Shown here one piece after another: positions 17,763 to 26,481 of a stretch of 64,000 bases of DNA; within the stretch, counting starts at the first letter, position 1; each line of letters begins with the position of its first letter. The DNA is from Rhizobiales bacterium 63-22 (GTDB lineage: Bacteria; Pseudomonadota; Alphaproteobacteria; Rhizobiales; Rhizobiaceae): NCBI GenBank assembly GCA_001898995.1, contig MKVZ01000008.1, positions 50,565 through 114,564 of the forward strand, written 5' to 3'. The position numbers and the translations under genes are program-made. Under the pieces are notes generated by a model, which was not told the origin of the DNA, made no database searches, and saw nothing but the letters and a program-made list of their open reading frames with translations.

Positions 17763-18755
17763 GGCCGGAATGCGGCCCTCGCCCGCGATCCGTTCGGACC
17801 GCGCGCGGATGAGCTTCAGCACCACGCCATGGAAGTCGCCGAGGAACAGCCTGCCCCAGAAATCGCAATAAAGGTCGAACGGCGTCGCGATGCGATAGCG
17901 CGTGGTGAGCGTCAGCCGCGTGCGGCCGTCCGGCAGCGGCTCCAGCCGGTAGAAGCCGCTTGCGATCCGAAGATAGCTGCTGTCCACCTTTATATGCGCC
18001 TCCACGGCGGCGGGAACCGAATCGGGCGCGAAGCGGAAATTCCACGCCAGCAGCCGGTTTTCCCGCCAGTCGGTGACGATCTCCTGAAAATGCACGCCCC
18101 GCGTCCAGCGAAGCTGGCGCACCGCCCCGACGCCCTCGCCGTCGAGCCGCGCGTCGGCCGGCTGCGGCACGCCGAGGATGCCGTGGCTGAAGGTCCATGT
18201 CAGTTCCTGCGGGCGCACATCCGGGATTTCGACCGTCTGCCGCCACACCACCTCCGGCGGCGCGGCGATGTCGATCACGCTCGTCACGGAACCCTCGTGC
18301 GGGGCATAGGACAGATGCAGGTCCGCCGGAAGCAGGACCAGCGGCAGGGCGATGGCCAGCGTGGGCAAGCGGCGCGAGCGCCACCGCCGGATGCACAGAA
18401 TCGTCGATGCCGATCCCAGCGCCGAGAACCCCATGAAGAAAGGCGCGGCCATCGCCACGCACAGGCCCGCTTCCCTGAAGAGGATCATGGAGAGCACCAC
18501 CAGCACGGCGATCACGATCCATGCCAGCACCACATGCCGCCCGATCGGCTTTTCGCCGCGCGGATCGGCGAGAGCGGAGACGAGGCTCGCCACCGCCATG
18601 GGCAACGCCACCAGCCCGGCGAAAAAGGGCATCACGTCCACGTAATCGTAGTGCCAGATGACGAGATAGAGGACAATCCCGTAGGCGATCGCCACGGGCA
18701 CGGCCACGACTATTCTCTCTGTGGCGCGCGGCGGCCTGACTTGCGGGAGATTCAT
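17760..18755 (-). CDS. Membrane protein with C-terminal SRPBCC (START-like) domain
   Basis: A 331-aa protein. Residues about 15-150 contain four to five hydrophobic helices (IVVAVPVAIAYGIVLYLVIW, GLVALPMAVASLV, VLAWIVIAVLVVLSMILF and another). After SVTSVIDIAAPPEVVWRQTV, which is the usual first strand and helix of an SRPBCC lipid-binding cavity domain, the rest is a beta-rich domain ending GDFHGVVLKLIRARSERIA. SRPBCC domains bind hydrophobic ligands; which one is unknown. No paralogue or partner is visible. It lies between the 6S RNA locus and fthC, on the same strand. Confidence 0.7.
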   Translation of the reverse strand: MNLPQVRPPRATERIVVAVPVAIAYGIVLYLVIWHYDYVDVMPFFAGLVALPMAVASLVSALADPRGEKPIGRHVVLAWIVIAVLVVLSMILFREAGLCVAMAAPFFMGFSALGSASTILCIRRWRSRRLPTLAIALPLVLLPADLHLSYAPHEGSVTSVIDIAAPPEVVWRQTVEIPDVRPQELTWTFSHGILGVPQPADARLDGEGVGAVRQLRWTRGVHFQEIVTDWRENRLLAWNFRFAPDSVPAAVEAHIKVDSSYLRIASGFYRLEPLPDGRTRLTLTTRYRIATPFDLYCDFWGRLFLGDFHGVVLKLIRARSERIAGEGRIPA

Positions 18756-18807
18756 GAAGATGGAGCGGGGTTTTCGGGATTCGTTGGGTTTCGCGTCAGC
18801 TTAACCC

Positions 18808-18860
18808 ATTGGAGCGCATCCCGAAAAGTGTGAAACGGTTTTCGGAAAGAATGCGCGCCA
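18808..18860. repeat. RIME-like palindrome upstream of the SRPBCC gene
   Basis: gagcgcatcccgaaaagtgt facing ttttcggaaagaatgcgcgc; imperfect arms around aaacgg. Same family as the elements at 27834 and 16040. Confidence 0.7.
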
Positions 18861-18863
18861 AAA

Positions 18864-18916
18864 CAAACGATCCAGAGCGCCGATCCGACGCAATCAGACC
18901 GGCGCTCTGGATCGAA
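18864..18916 (-). terminator. Large hairpin with T-rich tail after the 6S RNA locus
   Basis: Arms gatccagagcgccg and cggcgctctggatc pair perfectly around a 17-nt loop. On the minus strand the stem is followed by tttgtttt, as expected for an intrinsic terminator of the upstream RNA. Confidence 0.75.
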
Positions 18917-18944
18917 AAGAAAAGCGGCGACCACGACAACCGAT

Positions 18945-19090
18945 GGATGAGATTGATCCCGGGAACCTACAAAGTAGGTGGGCACCATATGCGAAAGCCC
19001 ACAGGCCTTCACAGGGACAGTTCCCTAAGAGATCAATAAGGCCCCGGGGATGCGTTTACTCCTGTCGGGAAGCGCAGTACGCCGGGAACG
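18945..19090 (-). ncRNA. ssrS: Probable 6S RNA (ssrS)
   Basis: There is no credible protein here, but the minus strand is highly structured: hairpins gggcctt..aaggcc with inner aggga/tccct, gtgggc/gcccac, and acctac/gtaggt, followed by a terminator-like stem. A TATATT box at 19096-19091 would place the 5' end near 19084. The locus lies between zapA and fthC on one strand, which is the standard site of the 6S RNA gene in proteobacteria. The 6S RNA mimics an open promoter and sequesters sigma-70 RNA polymerase. The identification rests on synteny and structure; exact ends are estimates, and I cannot fold it into the full 6S shape by eye. Confidence 0.55.
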
Positions 19091-19165
19091 AATATAGCCT
19101 TTCACCGCAAGCCGCGCCAGAGGCGCGCTGGTGTAAAAGCCAAATTCTTTTCGGAGGATGGATGG

Positions 19166-19270
19166 TCAGTCGTTATGGCCGTTGATATGCTTGTCATACC
19201 AGAGCCAGCCAAAAACAGCGGCAGCCATAATCAGCGGAAAGACATACCAGAAGAATTCGGCGGAGGTCAT
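19166..19270 (-). CDS. 34-aa single-helix membrane protein
   Basis: ATG at 19270 to TGA at 19166 gives MTSAEFFWYVFPLIMAAAVF followed by GWLWYDKHINGHND: one hydrophobic helix (residues about 5-24) with a short polar tail. Its start codon overlaps the stop of the preceding gene as ATGA, which points to translational coupling and supports it being real. I do not recognise a family. It is too short for most gene finders. It sits just upstream of the 6S RNA locus. Confidence 0.62.
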   Translation of the reverse strand: MTSAEFFWYVFPLIMAAAVFGWLWYDKHINGHND

Positions 19271-19482
19271 GGTTCCAGTCTCCCCAGGACGCGTCTTCCT
19301 GCCATATGTAGTCCAATCGCCAGCAATATCCAAGCGACAACGCCGAAAAAGGATCGAAAAAGCCCCATTCCCGGCACGAAATCGAAGGTTTTTCCCAGCA
19401 CTCCCACCACCAGACAGGCCGTCGAAAGCCGGTCCAGATTGGCAGCGAGCAGCTTGGTGCGCTCATTATGGACAATGTTCAT
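19267..19482 (-). CDS. Small two-helix membrane protein
   Basis: A 71-aa product starting MNIVHNERTKLLAANLDR, with hydrophobic segments LSTACLVVGVLGKTFDF and FFGVVAWILLAIGLHMAG. The ATG at 19482 follows gggggcg at a good distance; a GTG at 19494 would add four residues. The family is unknown to me, although similar short proteins occur beside zapA in Rhizobiales as I recall. It lies 49 bp after zapA and overlaps the next tiny gene by four bases (ATGA). A role in the envelope or with ZapA is only guesswork. Confidence 0.65.
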   Translation of the reverse strand: MNIVHNERTKLLAANLDRLSTACLVVGVLGKTFDFVPGMGLFRSFFGVVAWILLAIGLHMAGRRVLGRLEP

Positions 19483-19531
19483 CGACGCCCCCACGCCGCA
19501 GCCTCACATGCTGCCCTACTCCCTTATTCCC

Positions 19532-19894
19532 CTACCCCCTCGGCATGATCCGCGCCGCCACCTGCTCGATGCGCGTGGCGACGTCCGAGAGCATCCCGGT
19601 CAGCGCGTGATCGTTGTTGTCGGCGCGGCCCAAAGCCTCGTCGCGTGAGCGGCGCAGCGTCTCGGCCTCGTGTTCGAGGCCGCGGATGCGCTTCTGCGTC
19701 TCGTTGAGTTCGTCCATGACCATGATCCCGGCCATCACGGTCAGGCGCAGGTCGCCGATCTCGCCGAAGGACGCCTTCAGATGCGCCACATATTGATCGA
19801 AACGGTCGGCGAGGCCGGAAAGATGCTCCTCCTGCCCCTCGTCGCAAGCCATCCGGTAGGCCTTGCCGTCGATGGTGACTGTCACGGTGGCCAT
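19532..19894 (-). CDS. zapA: Cell division protein ZapA
   Basis: A 120-aa protein: the N-terminal beta-rich head MATVTVTIDGKAYRMACDEGQEEHLSGLADRFDQYV (shown in part: VTVTIDGKAYRMAC) and a C-terminal coiled coil (about residues 60-115, LNETQKRIRGLEHEAETLRR). ZapA crosslinks FtsZ filaments at the division site. The gene follows the DUF4164 coiled-coil gene by 12 bp and precedes two small membrane-protein genes and the 6S RNA locus. That neighbourhood matches the zapA-ssrS order of other proteobacteria. Confidence 0.93.
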   Translation of the reverse strand: MATVTVTIDGKAYRMACDEGQEEHLSGLADRFDQYVAHLKASFGEIGDLRLTVMAGIMVMDELNETQKRIRGLEHEAETLRRSRDEALGRADNNDHALTGMLSDVATRIEQVAARIMPRG

Positions 19895-19906
19895 GAAGCT
19901 CTCCTG

Positions 19907-20179
19907 TTATCTGTCCAGCACGGCGCGGATGGTCTCCATCGCCGTCACGAGGCGGCGCGAGACCTCGCGGTTCGCCGCTTCCAGTCGCTCCGCGCGCGCT
20001 TCCGACTGATCGAGTTCCTGGGCAAGGCGGCTGCGGTCGGCGTTCATCCGCTGCACTTCTTCCTCGGCCTCGGCGAAATCGCCTTCCTTGTCCAGCCGCA
20101 GGTCCACCGCCTCTTCCAGCGTGCCGAGCGCCTTTTCCAACCGTTCCAAGACTTGCCTGAGGGTTGCTTCGGGTGCCAT
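19907..20179 (-). CDS. DUF4164 coiled-coil protein
   Basis: A 90-aa protein, almost entirely predicted coiled coil (MAPEATLRQVLERLEKALG then EEAVDLRLDKEGDFAEAEEE). Such DUF4164 proteins regularly precede zapA in Rhizobiales, so a role in division-site assembly (perhaps as a ZapB analogue) is plausible but inferred. The ATG at 20179 is chosen because upstream codons are not helical and extend into the tkt promoter region. It is the first gene of the minus-strand zapA operon and diverges from tkt. Confidence 0.85.
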   Translation of the reverse strand: MAPEATLRQVLERLEKALGTLEEAVDLRLDKEGDFAEAEEEVQRMNADRSRLAQELDQSEARAERLEAANREVSRRLVTAMETIRAVLDR

Positions 20180-20390
20180 CCGTATCCTTTCCAGCACCGG
20201 GTGGCGGGTGTCGAATCGCAACCGCCGGACCGGCTCATTTGAAAAGATTGTAATAATCACGCGCGCGATAAGCAACAAATCAGGCCGCGATGCAGCCGTT
20301 CATACACCGTTATCGGCACCGTTATCGCCGCGCGGCCGCCATTTCCGCCCGCTTTCCCGTAATGTTGACCCGCGAATGCCGATGGCTTTA

Positions 20391-20418
20391 TTGACTCCTC
20401 ATGCGCAGGTGCTATTTC
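20391..20418 (+). promoter_or_regulatory. Candidate tkt promoter
   Basis: TTGACT and TATTTC separated by 16 bp, about 78 bp before the tkt ATG. A second possible -35 (ttgacc, 20365) lies just upstream. Confidence 0.35.
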
Positions 20419-20495
20419 TGCGATTAACCCGCCTGCGACCGGCCCCGAAAAGCGCCGCAATCCCGTTAAACTTCCCTTGGAAAGACGGCTGACCG

Positions 20496-22484
20496 ATGAA
20501 CAATTCCGACAAACAGAACCAGATGGCCAACGCGATCCGCTTCCTCTCGATGGACGCGGTTGAAAAAGCCAATTCCGGCCATCCCGGCCTGCCCATGGGC
20601 GCGGCCGACATCGCGACGACGCTTTACACCCGCTTCCTCTCGCACGACCCGAAGCACCCGCACTGGCCCGACCGCGACCGCTTCGTGCTGTCCGCCGGCC
20701 ACGGCTCGATGCTGCTCTATTCGCTGCTCTATCTGTCGGGCTATCATGACATCACCATCGACCAGATCGAGAATTTCCGCCAGCTCGGCAGCCGCACCGC
20801 CGGCCATCCCGAATATGGCCACGCCGCCGGCATCGAGACCACGACCGGCCCGCTCGGCCAGGGCGTCGCCAACGCGGTCGGAATGGCGCTGTCCGAGCGC
20901 ATCATGAACGCGCAGTTCGGTGAGAGCATCGTCAACCATTACACCTATGCGCTGGTCGGCGACGGCTGCCTGATGGAAGGCATCAGCCAGGAGGCCATCG
21001 CGCTGGCGGGTCATCTGCGCCTCAACAAGCTGATCGTGTTCTGGGACGACAACAACATCTCCATCGACGGCCCGGTGACGCTGTCCGACAACACCAACCA
21101 GCCCGCACGCTTCGCCGCTTCCGGCTGGAACACGATTTCCGTCGACGGCCACGACCAGGACGCCATCGCCAAGGCCATCGAGACGGCGCAGATTTCCGAC
21201 AAGCCGACCTTCATCGCCTGCAAGACGACCATCGGCTTCGGTTCGCCCAACAAGGCCGGCACCAACAAGGTGCACGGCTCGCCGCTCGGCGCGGAAGAGA
21301 TCGCCGCCACGCGCAAGGCGCTCGGCTGGCCGGCCGAACCCTTCGTCGTCCCGGCGGAGATCCTCGACGCATGGCGCGGTGCCGCCGCCAACGCCGCCAA
21401 GAAGCGCGAGGAATGGGAAAAACGCTTCGCAGCGCTCGACGCCGGCAAGCGCGCCGAGTTCGAGCGTCGCCTGCGCGGCGACCTGCCGGCGAATTTCGAC
21501 GAGACCATCACCGCCTACAAGAAGAAGCTTTCCGCCGAGAAGCCGAAAGTCGCGACCCGCAAGTCCTCCGAAATGGCGCTGGAAGTCATCAACGGCGTGG
21601 TGCCCGAGACCATCGGCGGCTCCGCCGACCTCACCGGTTCCAACAACACCAAGACCAGCCAGACCAAGTCGATCACGCCGGAGGATTACGGCGGGCGCTA
21701 CATCCATTACGGCATCCGAGAGCACGGCATGGCTGCGGCGATGAACGGCATCTCGCTCTATGGCGGCCTGATCCCCTACGGCGGCACCTTCCTGACCTTC
21801 TCCGACTATTGCCGCCCGGCCATGCGCCTGTCGTCGCTGATGGGCATCCGCGTCGTCTACGTCATGACGCACGATTCCATCGGTCTCGGCGAGGACGGCC
21901 CGACGCACCAGCCGGTCGAGCAGCTTGCCGCGCTGCGCGCCATTCCGAACCACAACGTGTTCCGCCCGGCGGACGCGGTCGAAGTGGCCGAATGCTGGCA
22001 GCTCGCGCTGGAATCGAAGAAGACCCCGTCCACGCTGGCGCTCACCCGCCAGAACCTGCCGGTGGTGCGCACCGAGCATACGGATGAGAACCTCTGCGCC
22101 CGCGGCGCCTACGAACTCGCCGCCAGCAAGGGCGCGAAGGTCACGATCTTCGCCACCGGCTCGGAAGTGGAGATCGCGCTCAATGCGCGCGGCATCCTCG
22201 AAGGCAAGGGCGTCCCGACCCGCGTCGTCTCCGTGCCTTGCTTCGAGCTGTTCGAGCAGCAGGACGAGGCCTACAAGAAGGCGACCATCGGCGACGCGCC
22301 GGTGAAAGTCGCCATCGAGGCGGCGATTTCGCTCGGCTGGGAACGCTTCATCGGCCCGGACGGCATCTTCATCGGCATGAAGGGCTTCGGCGCTTCCGGC
22401 GAGATCAACGCGCTTTACAAGCACTTCGGCATCACGGCGGAACATGCCGCCGAGGCCGCCGAAAAGAAGCTCGCCAAGGCGTGA
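20496..22484 (+). CDS. tkt: Transketolase
   Basis: A 662-aa thiamine-diphosphate enzyme of the non-oxidative pentose phosphate path. Landmarks: [20 protein letters not shown] (residues about 23-42), [17 protein letters not shown], the ThDP motif [20 protein letters not shown], the E-containing FRPADAVE region and RTEHTDEN near the C-terminal domain. The length is typical. It leads the plus-strand tkt-gap-pgk order of central carbon genes that is conserved in Rhizobiales. The zapA operon diverges from it. Confidence 0.98.
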   Translation: MNNSDKQNQMANAIRFLSMDAVEKANSGHPGLPMGAADIATTLYTRFLSHDPKHPHWPDRDRFVLSAGHGSMLLYSLLYLSGYHDITIDQIENFRQLGSRTAGHPEYGHAAGIETTTGPLGQGVANAVGMALSERIMNAQFGESIVNHYTYALVGDGCLMEGISQEAIALAGHLRLNKLIVFWDDNNISIDGPVTLSDNTNQPARFAASGWNTISVDGHDQDAIAKAIETAQISDKPTFIACKTTIGFGSPNKAGTNKVHGSPLGAEEIAATRKALGWPAEPFVVPAEILDAWRGAAANAAKKREEWEKRFAALDAGKRAEFERRLRGDLPANFDETITAYKKKLSAEKPKVATRKSSEMALEVINGVVPETIGGSADLTGSNNTKTSQTKSITPEDYGGRYIHYGIREHGMAAAMNGISLYGGLIPYGGTFLTFSDYCRPAMRLSSLMGIRVVYVMTHDSIGLGEDGPTHQPVEQLAALRAIPNHNVFRPADAVEVAECWQLALESKKTPSTLALTRQNLPVVRTEHTDENLCARGAYELAASKGAKVTIFATGSEVEIALNARGILEGKGVPTRVVSVPCFELFEQQDEAYKKATIGDAPVKVAIEAAISLGWERFIGPDGIFIGMKGFGASGEINALYKHFGITAEHAAEAAEKKLAKA

Positions 22485-22509
22485 TTTTGGCCTGATTTCA
22501 ATGCGATTT

Positions 22510-22545
22510 TCGGGAGCCGGCAGAATGCCGGCTTCCGCTTTGCAA
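22510..22545 (+). terminator. Weak hairpin after tkt
   Basis: Stem agccggc/gccggct around 5 nt, followed by tccgcttt. The tail is T-poor, so read-through into gap is likely. Confidence 0.35.
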
Positions 22546-22589
22546 GACAGGCATCGCAAGGATGCCGAACCTCGGGAGATTGACACAAA

Positions 22590-23597
22590 ATGGCAGTTCG
22601 CGTCGCAATCAACGGTTTTGGCCGCATCGGCCGCAATGTCCTTCGCGCCATCGTGGAATCGGGCCGCACCGACATTCAGGTCGTCGCCCTCAACGATCTC
22701 GGCCCGGTCGAGACCAACGCGCATCTCCTGCGCTATGACAGCGTGCATGGCCGTTTCCCGCGTGAGGTGAAGGCCGCCGGCGACACGATCGACGTCGGCT
22801 ACGGCCCGATCAAGGTACACGCCGTACGCAACCCGGCCGAACTGCCGTGGAAGGCGGAAGGCGTCGATATCGCGCTCGAATGCACGGGCATCTTCACCGC
22901 GCGCGACAAGGCCGCGCAGCATCTGGAAGCCGGCGCCAAGCGCGTGATCGTCTCGGCCCCGGCCGACGGCGCCGACCTCACGGTCGTCTTCGGCGTCAAC
23001 CACGACAAGCTGACGAAGGATCATCAGGTCATCTCGAACGCCTCCTGCACCACCAACTGCCTCGCGCCGGTGGCACAGGTGCTGAACGATGCCATCGGCA
23101 TCGAAAAGGGCTTCATGACGACGATCCACTCCTATACGGGCGACCAGCCGACGCTGGACACCATGCACAAGGACCTCTACCGCGCCCGCGCGGCGGCCCT
23201 CTCCATGATCCCGACCTCGACGGGCGCGGCCAAGGCCGTCGGCCTCGTCCTGCCGGAACTGAAAGGAAAGCTCGACGGCGTCGCCATCCGCGTGCCGACC
23301 CCGAACGTCTCGGTGGTGGACCTCACCTTCATCGCCAAGCGCCCGACCACGGTCGAGGAGATCAACAATGCCATCCGCGAAGCCGCCAACGGCCGCCTCA
23401 AGGGCATTCTCGGCTACACGGACGAGAAGCTGGTCTCGCACGACTTCAACCACGATTCCCATTCCTCGGTCTTCCACATGGACCAGACCAAGGTGATGGA
23501 CGGCACCATGGTGCGCATCCTGTCGTGGTACGACAATGAGTGGGGCTTCTCGAACCGCATGGCCGACACCTCGGTCGCCTTCGGCAAGCTGATCTGA
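22590..23597 (+). CDS. gap: Glyceraldehyde-3-phosphate dehydrogenase
   Basis: A 335-aa enzyme. The NAD-binding start [16 protein letters not shown] is followed by the catalytic [12 protein letters not shown] with C153 and the base H180 (HSYTGDQ). The phosphate-site stretch [18 protein letters not shown] and the C-terminal [13 protein letters not shown] are intact. Type-1 NAD-dependent GAPDH serves both glycolysis and gluconeogenesis. It is 105 bp after tkt and ends in a strong terminator before pgk. Confidence 0.98.
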   Translation: MAVRVAINGFGRIGRNVLRAIVESGRTDIQVVALNDLGPVETNAHLLRYDSVHGRFPREVKAAGDTIDVGYGPIKVHAVRNPAELPWKAEGVDIALECTGIFTARDKAAQHLEAGAKRVIVSAPADGADLTVVFGVNHDKLTKDHQVISNASCTTNCLAPVAQVLNDAIGIEKGFMTTIHSYTGDQPTLDTMHKDLYRARAAALSMIPTSTGAAKAVGLVLPELKGKLDGVAIRVPTPNVSVVDLTFIAKRPTTVEEINNAIREAANGRLKGILGYTDEKLVSHDFNHDSHSSVFHMDQTKVMDGTMVRILSWYDNEWGFSNRMADTSVAFGKLI

Positions 23598-23603
23598 TTT
23601 TAG

Positions 23604-23642
23604 AAAAGCGCCCCCTTTCTTCCGGAAAGGGGGCGTTTTTCA
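23604..23642 (+). terminator. gap terminator
   Basis: Stem aagcgccccctttc/gaaagggggcgtt followed by a T-run. One of the clearest terminators in the window; pgk must therefore have its own promoter. Confidence 0.92.
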
Positions 23643-23721
23643 TTTTTTGCTGTTCCCGGAGTCCGTCAGATTCGGACTGAATCGGACAGACTCCGGGCTT
23701 CTTTGTTTTCGTTTGTCTTTT

Positions 23722-23792
23722 CGGGATCGTAGCGGGATCAGAAATCAGTCCTGTGGACTGATTTTCCCGCGCAGGCGGTTCCCACTTTTCCC
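23722..23792. repeat. RIME-like element between gap and pgk
   Basis: Contains gggatcagaaatcagtcctg and tggactgattttcccgcgca, a short palindrome (aatcagtcc..ggactgatt) shared with the elements at 27834 and 55506. Confidence 0.8.
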
Positions 23793-23821
23793 TGACAAAC
23801 TCTCAATTCGAGGAAAGACCA

Positions 23822-25012
23822 ATGGGTTTCCGCACTCTCGACGATGCCGATGTCAAATCGAAGCGCGTTCTGGTCCGCGTCGATCTCAACGTGCCGGTGG
23901 CGAACGGCGAAGTGACCGACCTCACCCGCATCGAGCGCATCGCCCCGACCATTTCGGAACTGTCGAAGAAGGGCGCTAAGGTCGTCCTGCTCGCCCATTT
24001 CGGCCGCCCCAAGGGCGCGCCCTCGGACGAATTCTCGCTGAAGCAGGTGGTGAAGCCGCTGGCGAAGGTTCTGGGCCATGGCGTGCATTTCGCCGACGAC
24101 TGCATCGGCGACAAGGCCAAGGCGGCGGTTGACGCGCTCAACGACGGCGACGTGCTGCTTCTGGAAAACACCCGCTTCCACAAGGGCGAGGAAAAGAACG
24201 ACCCGGACTTCGTCAAGGCGCTGGCCGCCAATGGCGATCTCTACGTCAACGACGCGTTTTCGGCCGCCCACCGCGCCCACGCCTCGACCGAGGGCCTCGC
24301 CCATGTGCTGCCCGCCTTCGCCGGCCGCGCCATGCAGGCCGAGCTTGAGGCGCTGGAAAAGGGTCTCGGCGATCCGGCCCGTCCGGTGGTCGCCATCGTC
24401 GGCGGCGCCAAGGTCTCGACCAAGCTCGACCTCTTGTCGAACCTGATCGAGAAGGTCGACGCACTGGTGATCGGCGGCGGCATGGCCAACACCTTCCTTG
24501 CAGCCCAAGGCCACGACGTCGGCAAATCGCTCTGCGAGCATGAACTGGCGCAGACGGCGCGCGACATCATGGCCAAGGCCGAGAAGACCAAATGCGCGAT
24601 CATCCTGCCGGTGGACGCCGTGGTGGGCTGGCATTTCGCCGCCGACACGCCGCATCAGACCTATGGTATTGAATCGGTGCCGAGCGACGGCATGATCCTC
24701 GACGCAGGCAGCCTCTCGACCGACCTGATCGCCGATGCGGTAAACGATGCCGCCACGCTGGTCTGGAACGGCCCGCTCGGCGCCTTCGAGCTACATCCCT
24801 TCGACGCGGCGACGGTAAAGATCGCCAGGCACGTCGCGCAGCGCACGAAGGAGCACAAGCTGGTTTCGGTCGGTGGTGGCGGCGACACGGTGTCGGCCCT
24901 CAACCATGCGGGCGTTGCCGACGACTTCACCTATATCTCCACCGCCGGCGGCGCCTTCCTCGAATGGATGGAAGGCAAGCCGCTGCCCGGCGTGGACGTG
25001 CTGAAGAAATAA
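23822..25012 (+). CDS. pgk: Phosphoglycerate kinase
   Basis: A 396-aa enzyme transferring phosphate between 1,3-bisphosphoglycerate and ADP. Motifs: [16 protein letters not shown] (PGK signature), HFGRPKGAP (substrate binding), [28 protein letters not shown], and the ATP loop [17 protein letters not shown] with [14 protein letters not shown]. The length is normal. A palindromic repeat lies just upstream; a terminator follows. The next gene on the plus strand is fba, with a minus-strand dehydrogenase between. Confidence 0.98.
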   Translation: MGFRTLDDADVKSKRVLVRVDLNVPVANGEVTDLTRIERIAPTISELSKKGAKVVLLAHFGRPKGAPSDEFSLKQVVKPLAKVLGHGVHFADDCIGDKAKAAVDALNDGDVLLLENTRFHKGEEKNDPDFVKALAANGDLYVNDAFSAAHRAHASTEGLAHVLPAFAGRAMQAELEALEKGLGDPARPVVAIVGGAKVSTKLDLLSNLIEKVDALVIGGGMANTFLAAQGHDVGKSLCEHELAQTARDIMAKAEKTKCAIILPVDAVVGWHFAADTPHQTYGIESVPSDGMILDAGSLSTDLIADAVNDAATLVWNGPLGAFELHPFDAATVKIARHVAQRTKEHKLVSVGGGGDTVSALNHAGVADDFTYISTAGGAFLEWMEGKPLPGVDVLKK

Positions 25013-25040
25013 GCGCGCGCACCTTCTCGTTCGCATGCAT

Positions 25041-25070
25041 AGGCCCGCCCTTCGGCGGGCTTATTTTTTG
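25041..25070 (+). terminator. pgk terminator
   Basis: Stem gcccgcc/ggcgggc with a cttc loop, then ttatttttt. It overlaps the last codons of the convergent dehydrogenase gene. Confidence 0.9.
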
Positions 25071-26224
25071 GGCGTCAGCTTCAGGAGTTGCCCCGGATCG
25101 CCGTCCTCGATCAGCCAGACCGCGCCGTCCGGGCCGACCGCCACGTCGCGGATGCGGTGGCCCATGTCGAACCGCTCGGCCTCGTCGGCGTTGCCGTCCT
25201 TGCCGATCGTCACGCGCACCAGCGCCTCCGAGGCAAGCCCGCCGATCAGCGCCGAGCCGCGCCAGCGGGGAAACATGTTCCCCTCGTAAAAGGCCAGGCC
25301 GGCAGGCGCGATGACCGGGTTCCACCACAGTGGCGGCGCGGCGAATTCGGGCCGCGTGGCATGGCGCGGAATGGGCGTGCCGTTGTAATTGTCGCCGTTC
25401 GACACCAGCGGCCAGCCGTAATTGCGGCCCCGCCGGATGAGGTTGAACTCGTCGCCGCCGCGCGGCCCCATTTCATCTTCCCACAATTTTCCGTCCGGCG
25501 CGAAGGCAAGCCCGTACGGATTGCGGTGGCCGGTGGTCCATGTCAGCGCCCGCACCCCGCCAGCCTTCGCCTGCGGATTGTCTGGGGGCACCGAACCGTC
25601 GAGGTTCATCCGCAAAATCTTGCCCATCGGCGCGTCAGGGTCCTGCGCCGTGTCCGGCTCCATGCGGTCGCCGACCGTGAAGAAGAGATGCTTGCCGTCC
25701 GGCGCAAAGGCGATGATCCCGCCCGGCTGGCCGCCCCGCGCCGCGCGGTCCTGCTTCCAGATCGTGGTCAGGTTTTCGAGCTCCGCCTTGCCGCCGCTCT
25801 CGTGCAGCATGGCGCGCGCCAGCGTCACGCTGCTGCCGCCCTTTTCCGGCGCGTTATAGGAAAAATACACCATCCGGCTCGTCCGGAAATCCGGCGCGGG
25901 CACGATGTCGAGCAAACCGTTCTGTCCGTCATAGGCGACCTTCGGCACGCCGGAAACCGGCGTCTTCCGCCCCGCTTGCGTGACGAGGAAGATGCGCCCC
26001 GGCTTTTCCGTCACCAGCATCCGCCCGTCCGGCAGGAAGGCGATCGCCCATGGCCGGTCGAACGTCGCGACCGCGGTGACCTTGAACGGCGCCTGCGCCT
26101 CCGGCTTCGCCGCGCGACCGCCCGCATTGATGCTGGCGGCCTCGGCATGAGGCCCCGCAATCATGGCAGGCACGGCAAAAGCCGTGGCGAAAAGAACAGG
26201 CAGGCTGAAAAGGCTTTGCCGCAT
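25061..26224 (-). CDS. Periplasmic PQQ-dependent aldose dehydrogenase (YliI/Asd type)
   Basis: A 387-aa secreted protein: signal peptide MRQSLFSLPVLFATAFAVPA, then a six-bladed propeller of the GSDH family. Signature segments: LDRPWAIAFLPDGRMLVTEK-like (here FDRPWAIAFLPDGRMLVTEK), GGQPGGIIAFAPDGK, TTGHRNPYGLAFAPDGKLWE, MGPRGGDEFNLI and APAGLAFYEGNMFP. Such enzymes oxidise free aldoses using PQQ and Ca2+. No pqq biosynthesis gene is seen here. The gene sits antisense between pgk and fba, which breaks an otherwise glycolytic cluster; a link to that pathway is unproven. Confidence 0.9.
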   Translation of the reverse strand: MRQSLFSLPVLFATAFAVPAMIAGPHAEAASINAGGRAAKPEAQAPFKVTAVATFDRPWAIAFLPDGRMLVTEKPGRIFLVTQAGRKTPVSGVPKVAYDGQNGLLDIVPAPDFRTSRMVYFSYNAPEKGGSSVTLARAMLHESGGKAELENLTTIWKQDRAARGGQPGGIIAFAPDGKHLFFTVGDRMEPDTAQDPDAPMGKILRMNLDGSVPPDNPQAKAGGVRALTWTTGHRNPYGLAFAPDGKLWEDEMGPRGGDEFNLIRRGRNYGWPLVSNGDNYNGTPIPRHATRPEFAAPPLWWNPVIAPAGLAFYEGNMFPRWRGSALIGGLASEALVRVTIGKDGNADEAERFDMGHRIRDVAVGPDGAVWLIEDGDPGQLLKLTPKK

Positions 26225-26481
26225 GACCGCTCCTTCCGTTCTTCCGGCTGTTCTTCCGGGCTCCTGTCCTTTAAGATGGGGTTTACCGCGCCAAAGTCAA
26301 AGACCGGCCTTCCGGCCTGTTGCGACAGCCGGTAAGAAAACGTGTCTCCACCTAAATCGTTTGAAAAAATTTCAATCGTTTCAATTATTTATGCAACCAT
26401 TTGCTTTGGCGCGGCGTTCTGTTATCGCGCCTTGCACAAGGATTCCCCCATCCTTCGGAACATTATCGAGGAGCTTTGCGA

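Noticed and set aside
20466..23477. Open frame of about 1000 codons antisense to tkt and gap
   Set aside because: Runs through two well-conserved genes and the intergenic gap; composition is that of a shadow frame.
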